The notes under the pieces were generated by a model, which did not search any database, was not told where the DNA came from, and worked only from the letters and a program-made list of their open reading frames with translations. The position numbers were made by a program, and so were the translations under genes. Below are positions 28,401 to 34,250 of a stretch of DNA of 39,873 nt, one piece after another (the stretch's first letter is position 1; each line of letters opens with the position of its first letter). The stretch is from Paludibacteraceae bacterium (GTDB taxonomy: Bacteria; Bacteroidota; Bacteroidia; Bacteroidales; Paludibacteraceae): contig CAJOEJ010000010.1 in NCBI GenBank assembly GCA_905233375.1, positions 16,952 to 56,824 of the forward strand. The letters are read 5' to 3'.

Positions 28401-29790
28401 TACATCCGTTCATCTCAACAGATGCAGCAGTTACATCACCCGTATTTTTGTCACCTACGTAAACATATACAGTAATGTTTTTCACCATAGCAAACTTAAC
28501 AGTTACTGTAGCAGCAGCATCTGCTGTTTGCGTACTATTGTTGTATGTACCAGTCGCACGTGTGGTGTTAGAATAGATATTCGTAGATCCAACATCTACA
28601 CTCTCTACCATATAACCTTCCGCGGGAGTAGCAACGATAGAATACGTGGCACCTTCTAGTACGTCAGTAGCAGAAGAATTGCCATTGATAGTCACCGTAC
28701 CACCCGTCGTCCCTGTGGTGTAAGAACTACCATCGTTTGTATATTTTGCAGAAGGAGTGATAGCTGCAGTCCAACAAGCATAAAGAGTTGTAGGATCATT
28801 GTTGGCAAATGTATGCGCACTTGTTCCATCCGCATTATAATATCTACTTCCACTGCCAGAGGTTCCGGTAAAATAGCCATTGAAGCTATAACCTGCTTTA
28901 CCCGGCATCGTTGCACTCGGCATCGCAGAACCTACAGTTCCTATTATCGTTGTACTACCGGTCGTTCCGCCTTGACGATTAAGAGTTACGTCATAGCCAT
29001 ATGTATGCCAACTTGAACCATCATATAACTTTCCCAAATAACTGGATAAATCTGCTGTCCAACTATTGGCATCGCCTGTGCCAATAATATGAGTCCAAGT
29101 GTCACTACCGCCGGTCACTTCTTTGAATTGCAAACGACCAAGTCCACCATAAACAACATTAAATGTACCTGTATAGATGGCAGTCCCATTGTACGTCTTT
29201 CCCACACTTGACATTGTCACAAGGTTCCAGAAGTCCCCGTCACCTCTACGGTTCACATTAACGTAAACATTGTCAGCAGAAGATGTGAAATAGACGGTTT
29301 CTTGTGTTAAATCATGTATCATCTCATAACTATCCCATCCTTTTACGTTAAAACAGTTATGATCTGTCCCTTCTTCAAATGTTGCGCGGTTCCATTCTCC
29401 GCTCCATGGAAGATTACTTCTGTCACCATTTTTATCTCTCCTAATAAAAATGAATTTATTGTTTGAACCATTCACCTCTGCATAATAAATCTCCGATTCA
29501 TTGTCCATCAATTCCATCTTGACATCTTCTTCGTCTGAATTAGTACCATTCCACGCATGAACCCAGAATTCTGCATCGGAATCGTCATTCCAAACATTAG
29601 CCACCATGTACACGGTCTTCGCCCACATCTGTCCGACACCGAGGGTGAGGAGCATGATTAGCATTACCGCATAGCGTCCGAATCGCTGCGGCGTTTGTTT
29701 CTCATGGCTATCATTCCATAGCCTTTCGATTAAGTTTGATTTTTTCTTAGCCCGTGTCGAGGCACGGTTAATTTCTGTAAAATTTTTCAT
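19414..29790 (-). CDS. Giant secreted InlB-repeat protein
   Basis: 3458 residues. The N-terminus is an extended signal: about 40 polar residues, then YAVMLIMLLTLGVGQMWAK. Next come two carbohydrate-binding-like blocks (about 58-165 and 166-270). A long array of Listeria-Bacteroides/InlB B-repeats follows, such as GYTFGGWFTT..ITLYAKWTE and KTGYHWKGWYTN..MTLYACY, with divergent InlB repeats (GGTVSP..GYSFTSWS) and a Big2-like block (SVSWSSSNTDVATVN). Between them are starch-module-like blocks ending GNYTFTFNSSTNQLTVTYP. One block of InlB repeat plus preceding module occurs at least three times. Residues 2976-3458 (19414-20865) form a module shared with the 668-residue protein. No full T9SS CTD is seen; the end is GLLYIVKDGVIYDARGARVE. 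A surface adhesin is inferred. No consensus promoter is visible in the 80 bp before it. Confidence 0.85.
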   Translation of the reverse strand: MKNFTEINRASTRAKKKSNLIERLWNDSHEKQTPQRFGRYAVMLIMLLTLGVGQMWAKTVYMVANVWNDDSDAEFWVHAWNGTNSDEEDVKMELMDNESEIYYAEVNGSNNKFIFIRRDKNGDRSNLPWSGEWNRATFEEGTDHNCFNVKGWDSYEMIHDLTQETVYFTSSADNVYVNVNRRGDGDFWNLVTMSSVGKTYNGTAIYTGTFNVVYGGLGRLQFKEVTGGSDTWTHIIGTGDANSWTADLSSYLGKLYDGSSWHTYGYDVTLNRQGGTTGSTTIIGTVGSAMPSATMPGKAGYSFNGYFTGTSGSGSRYYNADGTSAHTFANNDPTTLYACWTAAITPSAKYTNDGSSYTTGTTGGTVTINGNSSATDVLEGATYSIVATPAEGYMVESVDVGSTNIYSNTTRATGTYNNSTQTADAAATVTVKFAMVKNITVYVYVGDKNTGDVTAASVEMNGCTPYVGGTACSAQNVNVYTGSAPKFTLTGNWLTYTFTNVTKVTSITCARTGGNIFTGAITADKYIMYDGTDLTGQCIPYVASWSTAPANGAVGGNMTAAVNTTGLTSPSVSWSSSNTDVATVNSSTGYIQYVTTGSARITASISWSAGNDYCAGSTTKYEDITVTSGATVSATRTCPAYVAAGVAGQVTLDISSTGATTGWYYRIYNGSGYEGPDNVNASSNSASWTMTGGINTGANSYVVILYNGSGVEQARSSSVSVTGETAFSTTIAAGSNGSVSPSGTVYANNSNLHPSITATPNTNYHFVDWTSNNITASVASTTSATTTVTATEAGHTITANFAGDQYTITYKDQGNVAFSGSHVESPSAHPTTHTYGTATSLNSATKTGYTFGGWFTTSNCASGTDVTSLGATAYTDNITLYAKWTEIMSDLSTSCSYDVGDPSYSAPTVSGSATDVGYTTTRTITATAAGTGYTFVGWTLTNCTRTDGGGATTNPITIRSNGDGAAASVVANYEEDLSTNWKVKGSTAFGDYWVTDHWLTKKSGHSTEDVGYYTVTLSSTNNGGGNTDFNFKVVNHPSNTWYTLTTDGSSDWYYYRDFGARTMGISNNESENINICADIAGNYEIKVDYSTPASPTVTITFPTTYTLTYAIGSVAGTDGSITSSPSTSSGSKVVSGNTVTLTAPSEKTGYTWKGWYLNSDGSGVQQCATKAYAVTMDADKTLYACYTEDKYTVAFNNGDHGTVSPSGDQQVGIEGKSITATPATGWKFVDWSKTGTNVSLSSTTTNPTTVTASGTGSVTPNYAHRFILRGSTVASDVTTAGMAGWSATDNSSYASATIAAGVMTITANLTSAGTQYKFNVYDLVDEEYHGQTGTGEMGDGDTWTLDGTNDVKFTTTIAGTYTFTYNCSTGSMTITYPTTYTLTYSIGSVAGTDGSISTSPTTASGSHIASGSDITLTGPAAKTGYHWKGWYTNAGGTTGHIEDEAQAISVKMNADMTLYACYEENTFDVSASASPAAGGTVSPTVATSMGQVTGGSINASANPGYSFTSWSIATGSGTFTSSTNTASNTFQPTAASTLTGTFSEIMRTVSVDVNNEYLGSVSTTSLTNVGPETKSAAVTATPASGATFTRWDVVSGVTIASDYTSASNPVKVNATAASKTLTAVFTETTYTVSMNSEDNDKGTVADASKSVGQITAVAISATPKSGYMFSKWVKTGAETVTYYTGPGNGQLTDASGEEKETTYICVTGNVTLQATWEPDRSSGYVVHYGNSGKNADGGTDASQTRAWKDGKLYRPTIEEGNISSFTFTAGVADVDKVIEFKVHKLADDSWYGYNSAEGGKITGSIANATLSTDYGNGRICIIMPGSYTFTWNKSNNQLSISYPTDVYYVRGGFDSWRWSYPMTETSSGIYEATVNMTEANHTYSGDNGVTLLIGGQYYGKNTTTITRESNVANSCVIGQSNIGLTTDFTGNYTFTFNSSTNQLTVTYPTAYKLNYAIGTVNGTDGSITTSPETASGSWVLEDDVVTLTGPAAKEGYTWSGWYTNAAGSTGKIDDTNRAINVTMNATKTLYACYTLNNHDISYTAPSHGSYTIKVGSLDPVSANTSADYAQTIELAASAATGYHFTTWSVAKSASGTVTPSPDATTTPATFSMPDDDITVSATFAANNYTITLNNHEATTTGTTSVSVTFDANTGLTSDITVPEKDGYTFGGYYTAEGGSGTQLINASGAWQTGNTWINAGGNWVNDDALELHAKWTANNYTVTFDAATNSGTCGTDEKEVTFGSAYGELPTAVHSGDDTFLGWYTTPSGEGSLVTAETLVSIAADHTLYARFETTFEVVVQFKCGSDVLYPATKVYASASSSTAISAPEILGYAFSSWSETGGSSVSFDNTGAASTTINTTAAATIVANYTVVPTVYFKNNLGWDNVYVTFDAYFDDSKESAPGNSGRPYYKMTQLGSTDIFYYAIPNDYVASNYASWAYNIAFDNTGFNYSTAEADPNHHGNYEAFNGGEFIGRGDFDPKATMFIPYNGDTEARNGGTFFRTGCWMKYNSTESGYMVHVNTYRVGSGGSAVTGTPIMLTSDVAGGFEFKAKVTLGTSNYTYGFMLHKEYQKNDHDLWYTNTATINSGTDDLPWHFYTDGASENGTRCGLLTEATGDYEFIVSFGTGRPMVNVEYPVSVGDYRLVYKDLATWSNGAHDANWNHPSRVIKAKANAEDIVSFYISYDSSPSILLQKCTSIDGSGNPVWNAGSAVTLGATAKGIYNYKVTQDADKNATATFDGDYAGNYYIRTDVSDGGWSNYKTSGTNGMTYSEYAETEHNYTHYYMRFVNQGKNIKFCIANDYSECISDTLVSDTYTNEWIEAYANVRFMWDKRTNKISRAYISGSTTVSDRFLVLEGSPKMFDKNGQALTTAGGGKVSGLNDYEMRFIDDQNWIYEADIQAQPGAKALLTAKYRDKIQYFGGSGPLITDSVLLINGSSTDKYPVRVVYDFKTNRLIKAFLPPDGDITTDLAIEADLMIIRDHQEDAKQITFDGGSLSEVKTVYGALMFNKYTVNNKERTGGHGLASLSKYERDLFYISFPFEVKLSEVFGFGTYGKHWILEYYDGKGRAKNGFWADSDPNWKFVMPKDRNDFTMKAFEGYILALDLDEMTESSEVWNNNVENVYLYFPSSADVEDIQATNRLIEIDQDGYECHIGPRFEGGDDRRLKDSYWHCIGVPSFANYSSDLHVTNGGTQIDWSDEDGVIDWSTPSLPYLYTINWNDKSLSVTRSATFTFKATWSYLVQYAGTSIYWSNVNVTPAAIVARERTAPTNTEFCIELQKAGEKADQTFVRLTNEENVTTGFDFNYDLSKEFNKSRSNIYTMVTTIMEDGPSVTEVAGNVLPMSEQTTVIPVGVKITSNGDYTFAIPEGTNGVGVTLIDNETGIRTSLSALDYTINLNAGTYNGRFALEISPIVQTPTDVEPTSDSSLKGRAHKIMIDGLLYIVKDGVIYDARGARVE

Positions 29791-29825
29791 GATGTTATAT
29801 GTATTTTTAGTTATTATCTTGTTGG

Positions 29826-29878
29826 TGTTCGCCGGATACTATCCGGCACAATAGACGAAGCTATTCGTTGGTTATAAT
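29826..29878. repeat. 53-bp direct repeat, copy 1 (3' end of yhcG)
   Basis: Matches 31469-31521 over 53 bp with only a few differences. It contains GCCGGAT/ATCCGGC arms and, in this copy, an AATAG/CTATT pair. On the minus strand it begins at the TAA stop of the YhcG gene and runs downstream. The second copy begins at the stop codon of the ATPase-partner gene. Confidence 0.9.
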
Positions 29879-31062
29879 AATTCTTTCAGTTTTTCTTCAT
29901 CAGGCAACAACTCTTTTAATTGTTCCTGACGTGTTTTGTATGTTGCAACACCCATCGGCTTATTATAATCTTGCAGCACATATTCCACATAAGCCTTATC
30001 GGCATCCTTGCACAGGATAATTCCAATGGAAGGGTTCTCATTAGGCAACTTTTCTTCGTCATCCAAGACGCGCAAGTACGCTGCCAATTGCCCCAAATAT
30101 GCCGGTTTAAACTTGCCACTTTTCAATTCCACTACCACCAGCGATTGCAATTCCCGGTTAAAGAACAACAAATCCACCCAATGGTCATGCCCCAACTTAT
30201 CGTAATAAACCTGACTGCCTTTATATGTGAATGAACGCCCAAACTGAATGATAAAGTTCTTGATGTTATTCACTATCTCTTTTTCCACTACCGCCTCATC
30301 AATATCCTCATCGCGCTCCCCCAACTGCTCCACATTGATAAAGTCCAACATATACTCATCCTTGAACATCCGCATTGCCTTCATCGCTTGACGAGTCGCA
30401 GGAATCGTTGTGGCAAAATTGTTCGGCAACTTTGCTTGGTGATGGAAAATATCCGCCTTCAAATAATCTCGCAACGTGTATTTATCCCAACGGTATAATG
30501 CCGCTTGGTGAATATAGAAGGCGCGCTCCTCTATGGTCTTTGCCTTGGACAAGATCTCCATATGAAGTGTAAAACCCAGCGAAAAGAAATCATCCCACGT
30601 CATTTCATATTCCGGGAACGGATGATTTTGTTGGGCTATATTTGCGATCATAATCGGCTGATTATCTGCGCGCTGTAATTCAGCAGCCGCGGCTGCCAAT
30701 TCTTGTGCAGGTAATTTGTTAGCCGTGGCTGACGATTTTCCTTCTTCTAATTCGGCAGCCGCGGCTGCGGAATTAGATATTCTACGCCATTCTTCGTAAA
30801 ACTGCCTCATTAGCAACAAATTACGTCCAGAATAACCTTTCAATCCCGGTAACTCCGCACGCAACTGGCGACTGATACTCTCCACTGCACCTGTCCCCCA
30901 CTTGCCTTCGCGAGTATTCTCTGAGATATATTTGCCGATTCCGAAATACAATGCCAACTGCTCCTCATTCACATGACGAGTTGCGCGCAACTGACTGCTC
31001 AGTATTGCCTGCTTAATCGCCTGAACGGCATCATTATATGTCAAATCTAACTTTTCTTGCAC
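29872..31062 (-). CDS. YhcG/DUF1016-family PD-(D/E)XK nuclease
   Basis: 396 residues. DUF1016 N-terminal domain (about 10-100: LYFGIGKYIS, WGTGAVESISRQL, YSGRNLLLMRQFY) and YhcG C-terminal nuclease domain (about 150-395). The nuclease core is visible as D297 (HWVDLLFF) and E312-L-K314, with Q325 (GQLAAYL). E. coli YhcG is a predicted DNA or Holliday-junction nuclease, and such genes are common in restriction and defence islands. The start is GTG at 31060-31062. The frame is continuous upstream to the stop codon of the truncated DUF1016 gene, 12 codons away. An Ala-rich insert (99-128) is encoded around two copies of a 14-bp palindrome. The stop codon lies in a 53-bp repeat. Confidence 0.85.
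   Translation of the reverse strand: MQEKLDLTYNDAVQAIKQAILSSQLRATRHVNEEQLALYFGIGKYISENTREGKWGTGAVESISRQLRAELPGLKGYSGRNLLLMRQFYEEWRRISNSAAAAAELEEGKSSATANKLPAQELAAAAAELQRADNQPIMIANIAQQNHPFPEYEMTWDDFFSLGFTLHMEILSKAKTIEERAFYIHQAALYRWDKYTLRDYLKADIFHHQAKLPNNFATTIPATRQAMKAMRMFKDEYMLDFINVEQLGERDEDIDEAVVEKEIVNNIKNFIIQFGRSFTYKGSQVYYDKLGHDHWVDLLFFNRELQSLVVVELKSGKFKPAYLGQLAAYLRVLDDEEKLPNENPSIGIILCKDADKAYVEYVLQDYNKPMGVATYKTRQEQLKELLPDEEKLKELL
30683..30768. repeat. Two copies of the 14-bp palindrome GCAGCCGCGGCTGC inside yhcG
   Basis: Copies at 30683-30696 and 30755-30768, each flanked by AATTC on the left and AATT on the right, with AGCCGTGGCT between them. They encode the AAAAAEL repeats of the Ala-rich linker. 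Confidence 0.85.
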
Positions 31063-31098
31063 TTTTTCATTAAAATATTTTCGTATGTCATTTTTTGC

Positions 31099-31443
31099 TT
31101 AGTGCGTCCAGCTGAGAAGAAAAGATTTTGGACTCGCCGCGTCCAAAATGTTCGGGAAGCACTGATAGAAACGCATATACTTGTACAAACTACTACGATC
31201 AAAGCCACCTCCGTACTCTTCGGTTAATTGTTTTGCGAGATCCGTGATAATTTTCTGTCCATACAACTCCTCTCGGGTCTGCTCTCCCAATAATTCCTCA
31301 GCGATGCGTTTGCCAAGGAGCCAATTGCGCTGCACAAGTACTACATTGACAGCACGATAGGCGACATCCCGTGCGGACTCAATAATCTTACTTGAGTCTG
31401 CTAACAGATTTTGCGTTTTGATATATTGTATCTCTTGGCTCAT
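31099..31443 (-). pseudogene. Truncated YhcG/DUF1016 N-terminal domain
   Basis: 114 residues that match only the N-terminal part of the YhcG family: VLVQRNWLLGKRIAEELLG, YGQKIITDLAKQLTEEYGGGFDRSSLYKYMRFYQCFP and SFLLSWTH. Full members go on after LSW(T/S)HY into the nuclease domain. Here TAA replaces the Tyr position, and the downstream frame runs without shift into the next YhcG gene. It may be a remnant joined to a second copy, or a small DNA-binding protein in its own right. It is not the same subfamily as the downstream protein, which has YSGRN where this has FDRSSL. Confidence 0.65.
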
Positions 31444-31468
31444 TTTCTATATCTATTCCTCTGCCATG

Positions 31469-31521
31469 TGTTCGCCGGATAACATCCGGCACAATGGACT
31501 AAGCTTTTCGTTGGTTATAAT
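31469..31521. repeat. 53-bp direct repeat, copy 2 (3' end of the ATPase-partner gene)
   Basis: Near-identical to 29826-29878, with GCCGGAT/ATCCGGC arms. On the minus strand it starts at the TGA stop of the partner gene and ends 25 bp before the start of the truncated YhcG gene. The two copies therefore flank the YhcG pair. Confidence 0.9.
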
Positions 31522-32180
31522 CACCACTCATATTTTGACGGATATTTGACTTGTATCAATTCAAAATCACCTCGATTACCATAAGACAAATTGTTAACTA
31601 ATGCTGATGTTGTTGAATTGGCAAAATCAGTCATTGCTTTACTTCCCTTATCACCTTGAATAACTTTTACATCCGGATCACGCCAACAAAAAATGAATGC
31701 CTTTTTAGTGTATTGACTTATCATCGACAAATAGCCTGCCCTGGCTTGCCATCGTTGTATTGTCTCTTCCATCTGGGTCCAAGCATATTCTCGTTTGCCG
31801 GTCGGATAGTTTTTTGACTCAGAAGGATTATTTACGTATTTCTCCAATTGACATGTTAAGTCACATAATGCTATCTTCTTACCTCCTGCTGTCATTTCGC
31901 CTTCAATCACATAATCACAATGCTTTGGCTTATCCTTCCCTTTATAATAATCTTCTACTATCGATTCGTAATCCAAAACAGTCAATGATGTGCGTGAAGA
32001 TACAATAAAATTCTCTTTGTTGCATGTCGCCCAAATACGAGGGTGCCCTTGCTCACATTTTTTGCATGATTTATCGTCACGTAAAACAGCAGGATTGTTC
32101 CATGGTATCACATGCAAATCGACTGCCGCCACATCCCTTCTCTTATAGCGCACTATTTCTTGTGTTAAGAAATCAGTCAT
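31521..32180 (-). CDS. Unknown protein, partner of the AAA ATPase
   Basis: 219 residues, not recognised. Its start overlaps the ATPase stop as ATGA (32177-32180), so the two are translated together. Seen: a C39-x2-C42..C53 cluster (DDKSCKKCEQGHPRIWATC) that could bind zinc; then HCDYVIEGE (88-95) and KKIALCDLTC (101-110), beta-strand-like segments with acidic residues placed roughly as in PD-(D/E)XK folds but without the expected Lys after D107; and a Trp-rich helix region (WTQMEETIQRWQ, 134-145). No signal peptide or membrane segment. By context it is probably the effector or substrate-recognition half of an ATPase-driven system. The nuclease idea is weak. Confidence 0.75.
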   Translation of the reverse strand: MTDFLTQEIVRYKRRDVAAVDLHVIPWNNPAVLRDDKSCKKCEQGHPRIWATCNKENFIVSSRTSLTVLDYESIVEDYYKGKDKPKHCDYVIEGEMTAGGKKIALCDLTCQLEKYVNNPSESKNYPTGKREYAWTQMEETIQRWQARAGYLSMISQYTKKAFIFCWRDPDVKVIQGDKGSKAMTDFANSTTSALVNNLSYGNRGDFELIQVKYPSKYEW

Positions 32181-33319
32181 ACTCCCTTTACTTCGTTGTA
32201 TTCTCTTGCTATGTTAACCATCTCATCAGTAAGGTCGTTCGTGTCAATAAGGATGTTTCCACGCTCATCTTTACACATTAGCGAATTAGCCTTGCCGTCC
32301 ATGATAATATATGCCGCTACGTCATTACCGTCTATTCTGGTCCTTCCTTCTCTATTCTCTGCCATTAAGACATTCAGATAATTGAATATATACGGGCTAT
32401 GAGTTGTGATAAGTGCATGCATATCGTAATCATGTTGTATATTGAAGCATCTATCAACAATGAAACTGATAAGACCAACCTGTGCATTAGGGAACAAGCC
32501 TAATTCGGGCTCTTCCAAGCACAATGTCACTCTGCGATATTTATATGCTCCGATATTGGCAATAAACTTGAAGCCGCTCAGATTATCCGATTGAGATAAA
32601 TAAGTAAGCATCGACTTATTGCTAGCTTCTACCAAATCGTATTTTGTTGCGAAATATTCTGTAATAACCGCCATAGGAGCTGTCGTTTGAATACCGGATG
32701 AGGCTTCTCTCAAGTTAATGTCAAATTTCTGCTCGTTGTTGTTCATGGACACTATACGATGAAGGATACCGTTCTTTGACTGGCGAATATCCAATCGGAC
32801 ATTCAAGTAAGGCATCTCTAACGACTTGATGCTATTAGTCGATTGTAAATAATCCCCATATGTCTCGTTTAAATAAAATGAATTATCGCGATAAGCGAGA
32901 TTGCCAGCCTGTAAATCAGACATTACTATACGTTTGTCAGCAACAAATGCTATCTTTTCCAGGCATAATTGCTCCATCGGAACAGCTGTCCTTGTACCAC
33001 GAAGTTTCTTGTTCTCAATGACTAAACAGATATCCCCGTTGCGATATTCTATAAAAGAATCATTTCTCAAAAAATTCGTCTGCTCTTGATTCTTCAGGTA
33101 TGTGTCTAAACGGAATCGGAAGGTTTGATTCTTTCCCGACTTACGCAAGAAAGTACGGGTGCACATGCGCTTGTAAATCCACCTGAACATGGCAATGAGT
33201 TTAAGCACGGTGCTTTTACCGCTTCCCGATTCTCCAATGAAAATAGTTAGCGGCTTGATGTCCTCAATCATTACTTCAGATATCGGTCCAAAGTTCCGTA
33301 TTAAAATAGACTCTTTCAT
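32177..33319 (-). CDS. AAA15/AAA_21-type (SMC-like) ATPase, probable defence system
   Basis: 380 residues from the ATG at 33317-33319; the frame extends further upstream but across the promoter, so that part is not coding. N-terminal motif ILIRNFGPI, Walker A GESGSGKST (29-37), signature-like REASSGIQ (204-211), Walker B LCLEEPELGLFP (266-277) and H-loop ITTHSPYIFN (304-313). This is the single-chain ABC/SMC-like ATPase head found in OLD, RloC, PtuA and related phage-defence proteins. No TOPRIM nuclease domain follows, so any nuclease must be in the partner gene. Transcribed from the promoter at 33394-33425 with a leader of about 70 nt. It lies between YhcG genes and toxin-antitoxin genes, which supports a defence role. 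The exact system is unknown. Confidence 0.88.
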   Translation of the reverse strand: MKESILIRNFGPISEVMIEDIKPLTIFIGESGSGKSTVLKLIAMFRWIYKRMCTRTFLRKSGKNQTFRFRLDTYLKNQEQTNFLRNDSFIEYRNGDICLVIENKKLRGTRTAVPMEQLCLEKIAFVADKRIVMSDLQAGNLAYRDNSFYLNETYGDYLQSTNSIKSLEMPYLNVRLDIRQSKNGILHRIVSMNNNEQKFDINLREASSGIQTTAPMAVITEYFATKYDLVEASNKSMLTYLSQSDNLSGFKFIANIGAYKYRRVTLCLEEPELGLFPNAQVGLISFIVDRCFNIQHDYDMHALITTHSPYIFNYLNVLMAENREGRTRIDGNDVAAYIIMDGKANSLMCKDERGNILIDTNDLTDEMVNIAREYNEVKGV

Positions 33320-33393
33320 TATAATGGTTGTTTTTTCCGTTATCGCACGTACGTACTCACACGGCGCGCATACATGCACAATAAATTTAGGCG

Positions 33394-33425
33394 CAAAGGT
33401 ACAAAAAAAAATGCACATGTGCAAA
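33394..33425 (-). promoter_or_regulatory. Promoter of the ATPase operon
   Basis: Minus-strand TTTG (33422-33425), a 20-nt spacer and TACCTTTG (33394-33401). Its position fixes the ATPase start downstream, at 33319. Confidence 0.82.
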
Positions 33426-33649
33426 TTTATTTGCATTTTTGTGCCGTTTGAGGCTTTTTTTGCCGGTTAAAGTGATTTTTTTTAACAAAAACCCATAAAA
33501 CCCTTTTGAATGATTAAGAGCAATGCTCTTTGTGTCAACTGCTGCTAAAAAGTTCTTGAAAACAAGCTTTCTGTACTTTTTACCATCAATTACCACAACT
33601 CTGCGAGTTTAATCATCCAAAAGACATACAACATAAAAAACAGGTTTTT

Positions 33650-33765
33650 CCTACGTTCCGGTCAGCCTCTCCTTAGCACTCACTGTCGGTCGACCGTCGG
33701 GTCACTGTCGGTTTACTCCCGACTTGGTCTCGGCTCTGGCTCGTCTTGGTCACATGTCAGGCGAA
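33650..33765. repeat. GTC-rich low-complexity tract running into the toxin 3' end
   Basis: Made of GTCGGT, GGTCTCG, GCTCGTCTTGG and GACCGTCGGGT units, like the tract at 2100-2270. From 33713 it encodes the odd last residues (CDQDEPEPRPSRE) of the RelE/ParE-like toxin, which suggests it replaced the original end of that gene. The neighbouring stretch 33430-33650 shows no supportable gene. Confidence 0.5.
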
Positions 33766-34012
33766 ACAGAAATGTTTGTGCTATCGCCATTTCCTTGAAA
33801 TTAATCCGCCTAATGTCGAAACCATACTGCGTAGATAATTCAGACTCAATTTGGATGGAATCCGCTCCGATCTTCAAAGACTGAATAGTATCATTTAGTC
33901 CTTTCAAATAACGCTTTGCTGTCAAAGGAGCACGATACTTAAATACAATCGCAAACCGCAACTTGTCCACATCGCTTAGGGCTTTGGATGTAAGAAAGAC
34001 TTCACGTCTCAT
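33713..34012 (-). CDS. RelE/ParE-like toxin with altered C-terminus
   Basis: 99 residues. The body resembles Bacteroidota RelE/ParE-family toxins: VFLTSKALSDVDKL, IVFKYRAPLTAKRYLKGLNDTIQSLK, YGFDIRRINFKEMAIA. Family members usually go on with a strand such as (I)YTV..VYIHR and a short end. Here the frame passes to QTFLFRLT and then into GTC-rich repeat DNA, so the active-site strand is missing. In the +1 frame the same bases read ..ISVSPDM and stop, so a frameshift near 33790 is possible. The antitoxin reading frame just upstream is also broken. Probably an inactive, decaying toxin-antitoxin unit. Confidence 0.65.
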   Translation of the reverse strand: MRREVFLTSKALSDVDKLRFAIVFKYRAPLTAKRYLKGLNDTIQSLKIGADSIQIESELSTQYGFDIRRINFKEMAIAQTFLFRLTCDQDEPEPRPSRE

Positions 34013-34015
34013 CTT

Positions 34016-34181
34016 CTAAGCCTCTCGGATATCATTCAACCCATAAGCAGCACCTACCTCGGCAGAGCTCTTCATAAACATCGTCCCAGGCACGCATAGG
34101 TTGCTCCCTCCAATTGGGATCAATCGGATTTCCCATACCGTTAACATCCAAATCGAACGTTATTTGTCTTACCGCTTCCAT
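34016..34181 (-). pseudogene. Small antitoxin-like gene with an apparent frameshift
   Basis: From the ATG at 34179-34181 the frame reads MEAVRQITFDLDVNGMG then NPIDPNWREQPMRAWDDVYEEL, and then CRGRCCLWVE and stop. One base later the frame reads AEVGAAYGLNDIREA and stops at 34016, two bases before the toxin ATG. That ending looks like the natural C-terminus of Bacteroidota antitoxins of this kind. The joined gene would be 54-55 residues. An extra base near the GAGCTCTGCC stretch explains both. It could also be a sequencing error. Confidence 0.6.
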
Positions 34182-34218
34182 AGTTGATAATTCTTGTTGT
34201 TTAAAAACTTTTGCGCTG

Positions 34219-34250
34219 CAAAAGTACTACAAAAATTTGACATATGCAAG
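34219..34250 (-). promoter_or_regulatory. Promoter of the damaged toxin-antitoxin unit
   Basis: Minus-strand CTTG (34247-34250), a 20-nt spacer and TACTTTTG (34219-34226). The -33 box lies inside the 75-bp repeat. Confidence 0.65.

Noticed and set aside
29826..31521. Integron attC sites
   Set aside because: The repeat has paired arms, but I could not match the RYYYAAC/GTTRRRY core sites and no integron integrase is in the window. Kept only as a cassette-like repeat.
31521..32180. Calling the ATPase partner an HNH (PtuB) nuclease
   Set aside because: No H-N-H or H-x-x-x-H arrangement is visible after the Cys pair. The function was left open.
33387..33596. Open frame of 69 codons on the minus strand upstream of the ATPase
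   Set aside because: It runs across the ATPase promoter, is Lys/Phe-rich from AT-rich DNA and shows no family motif.
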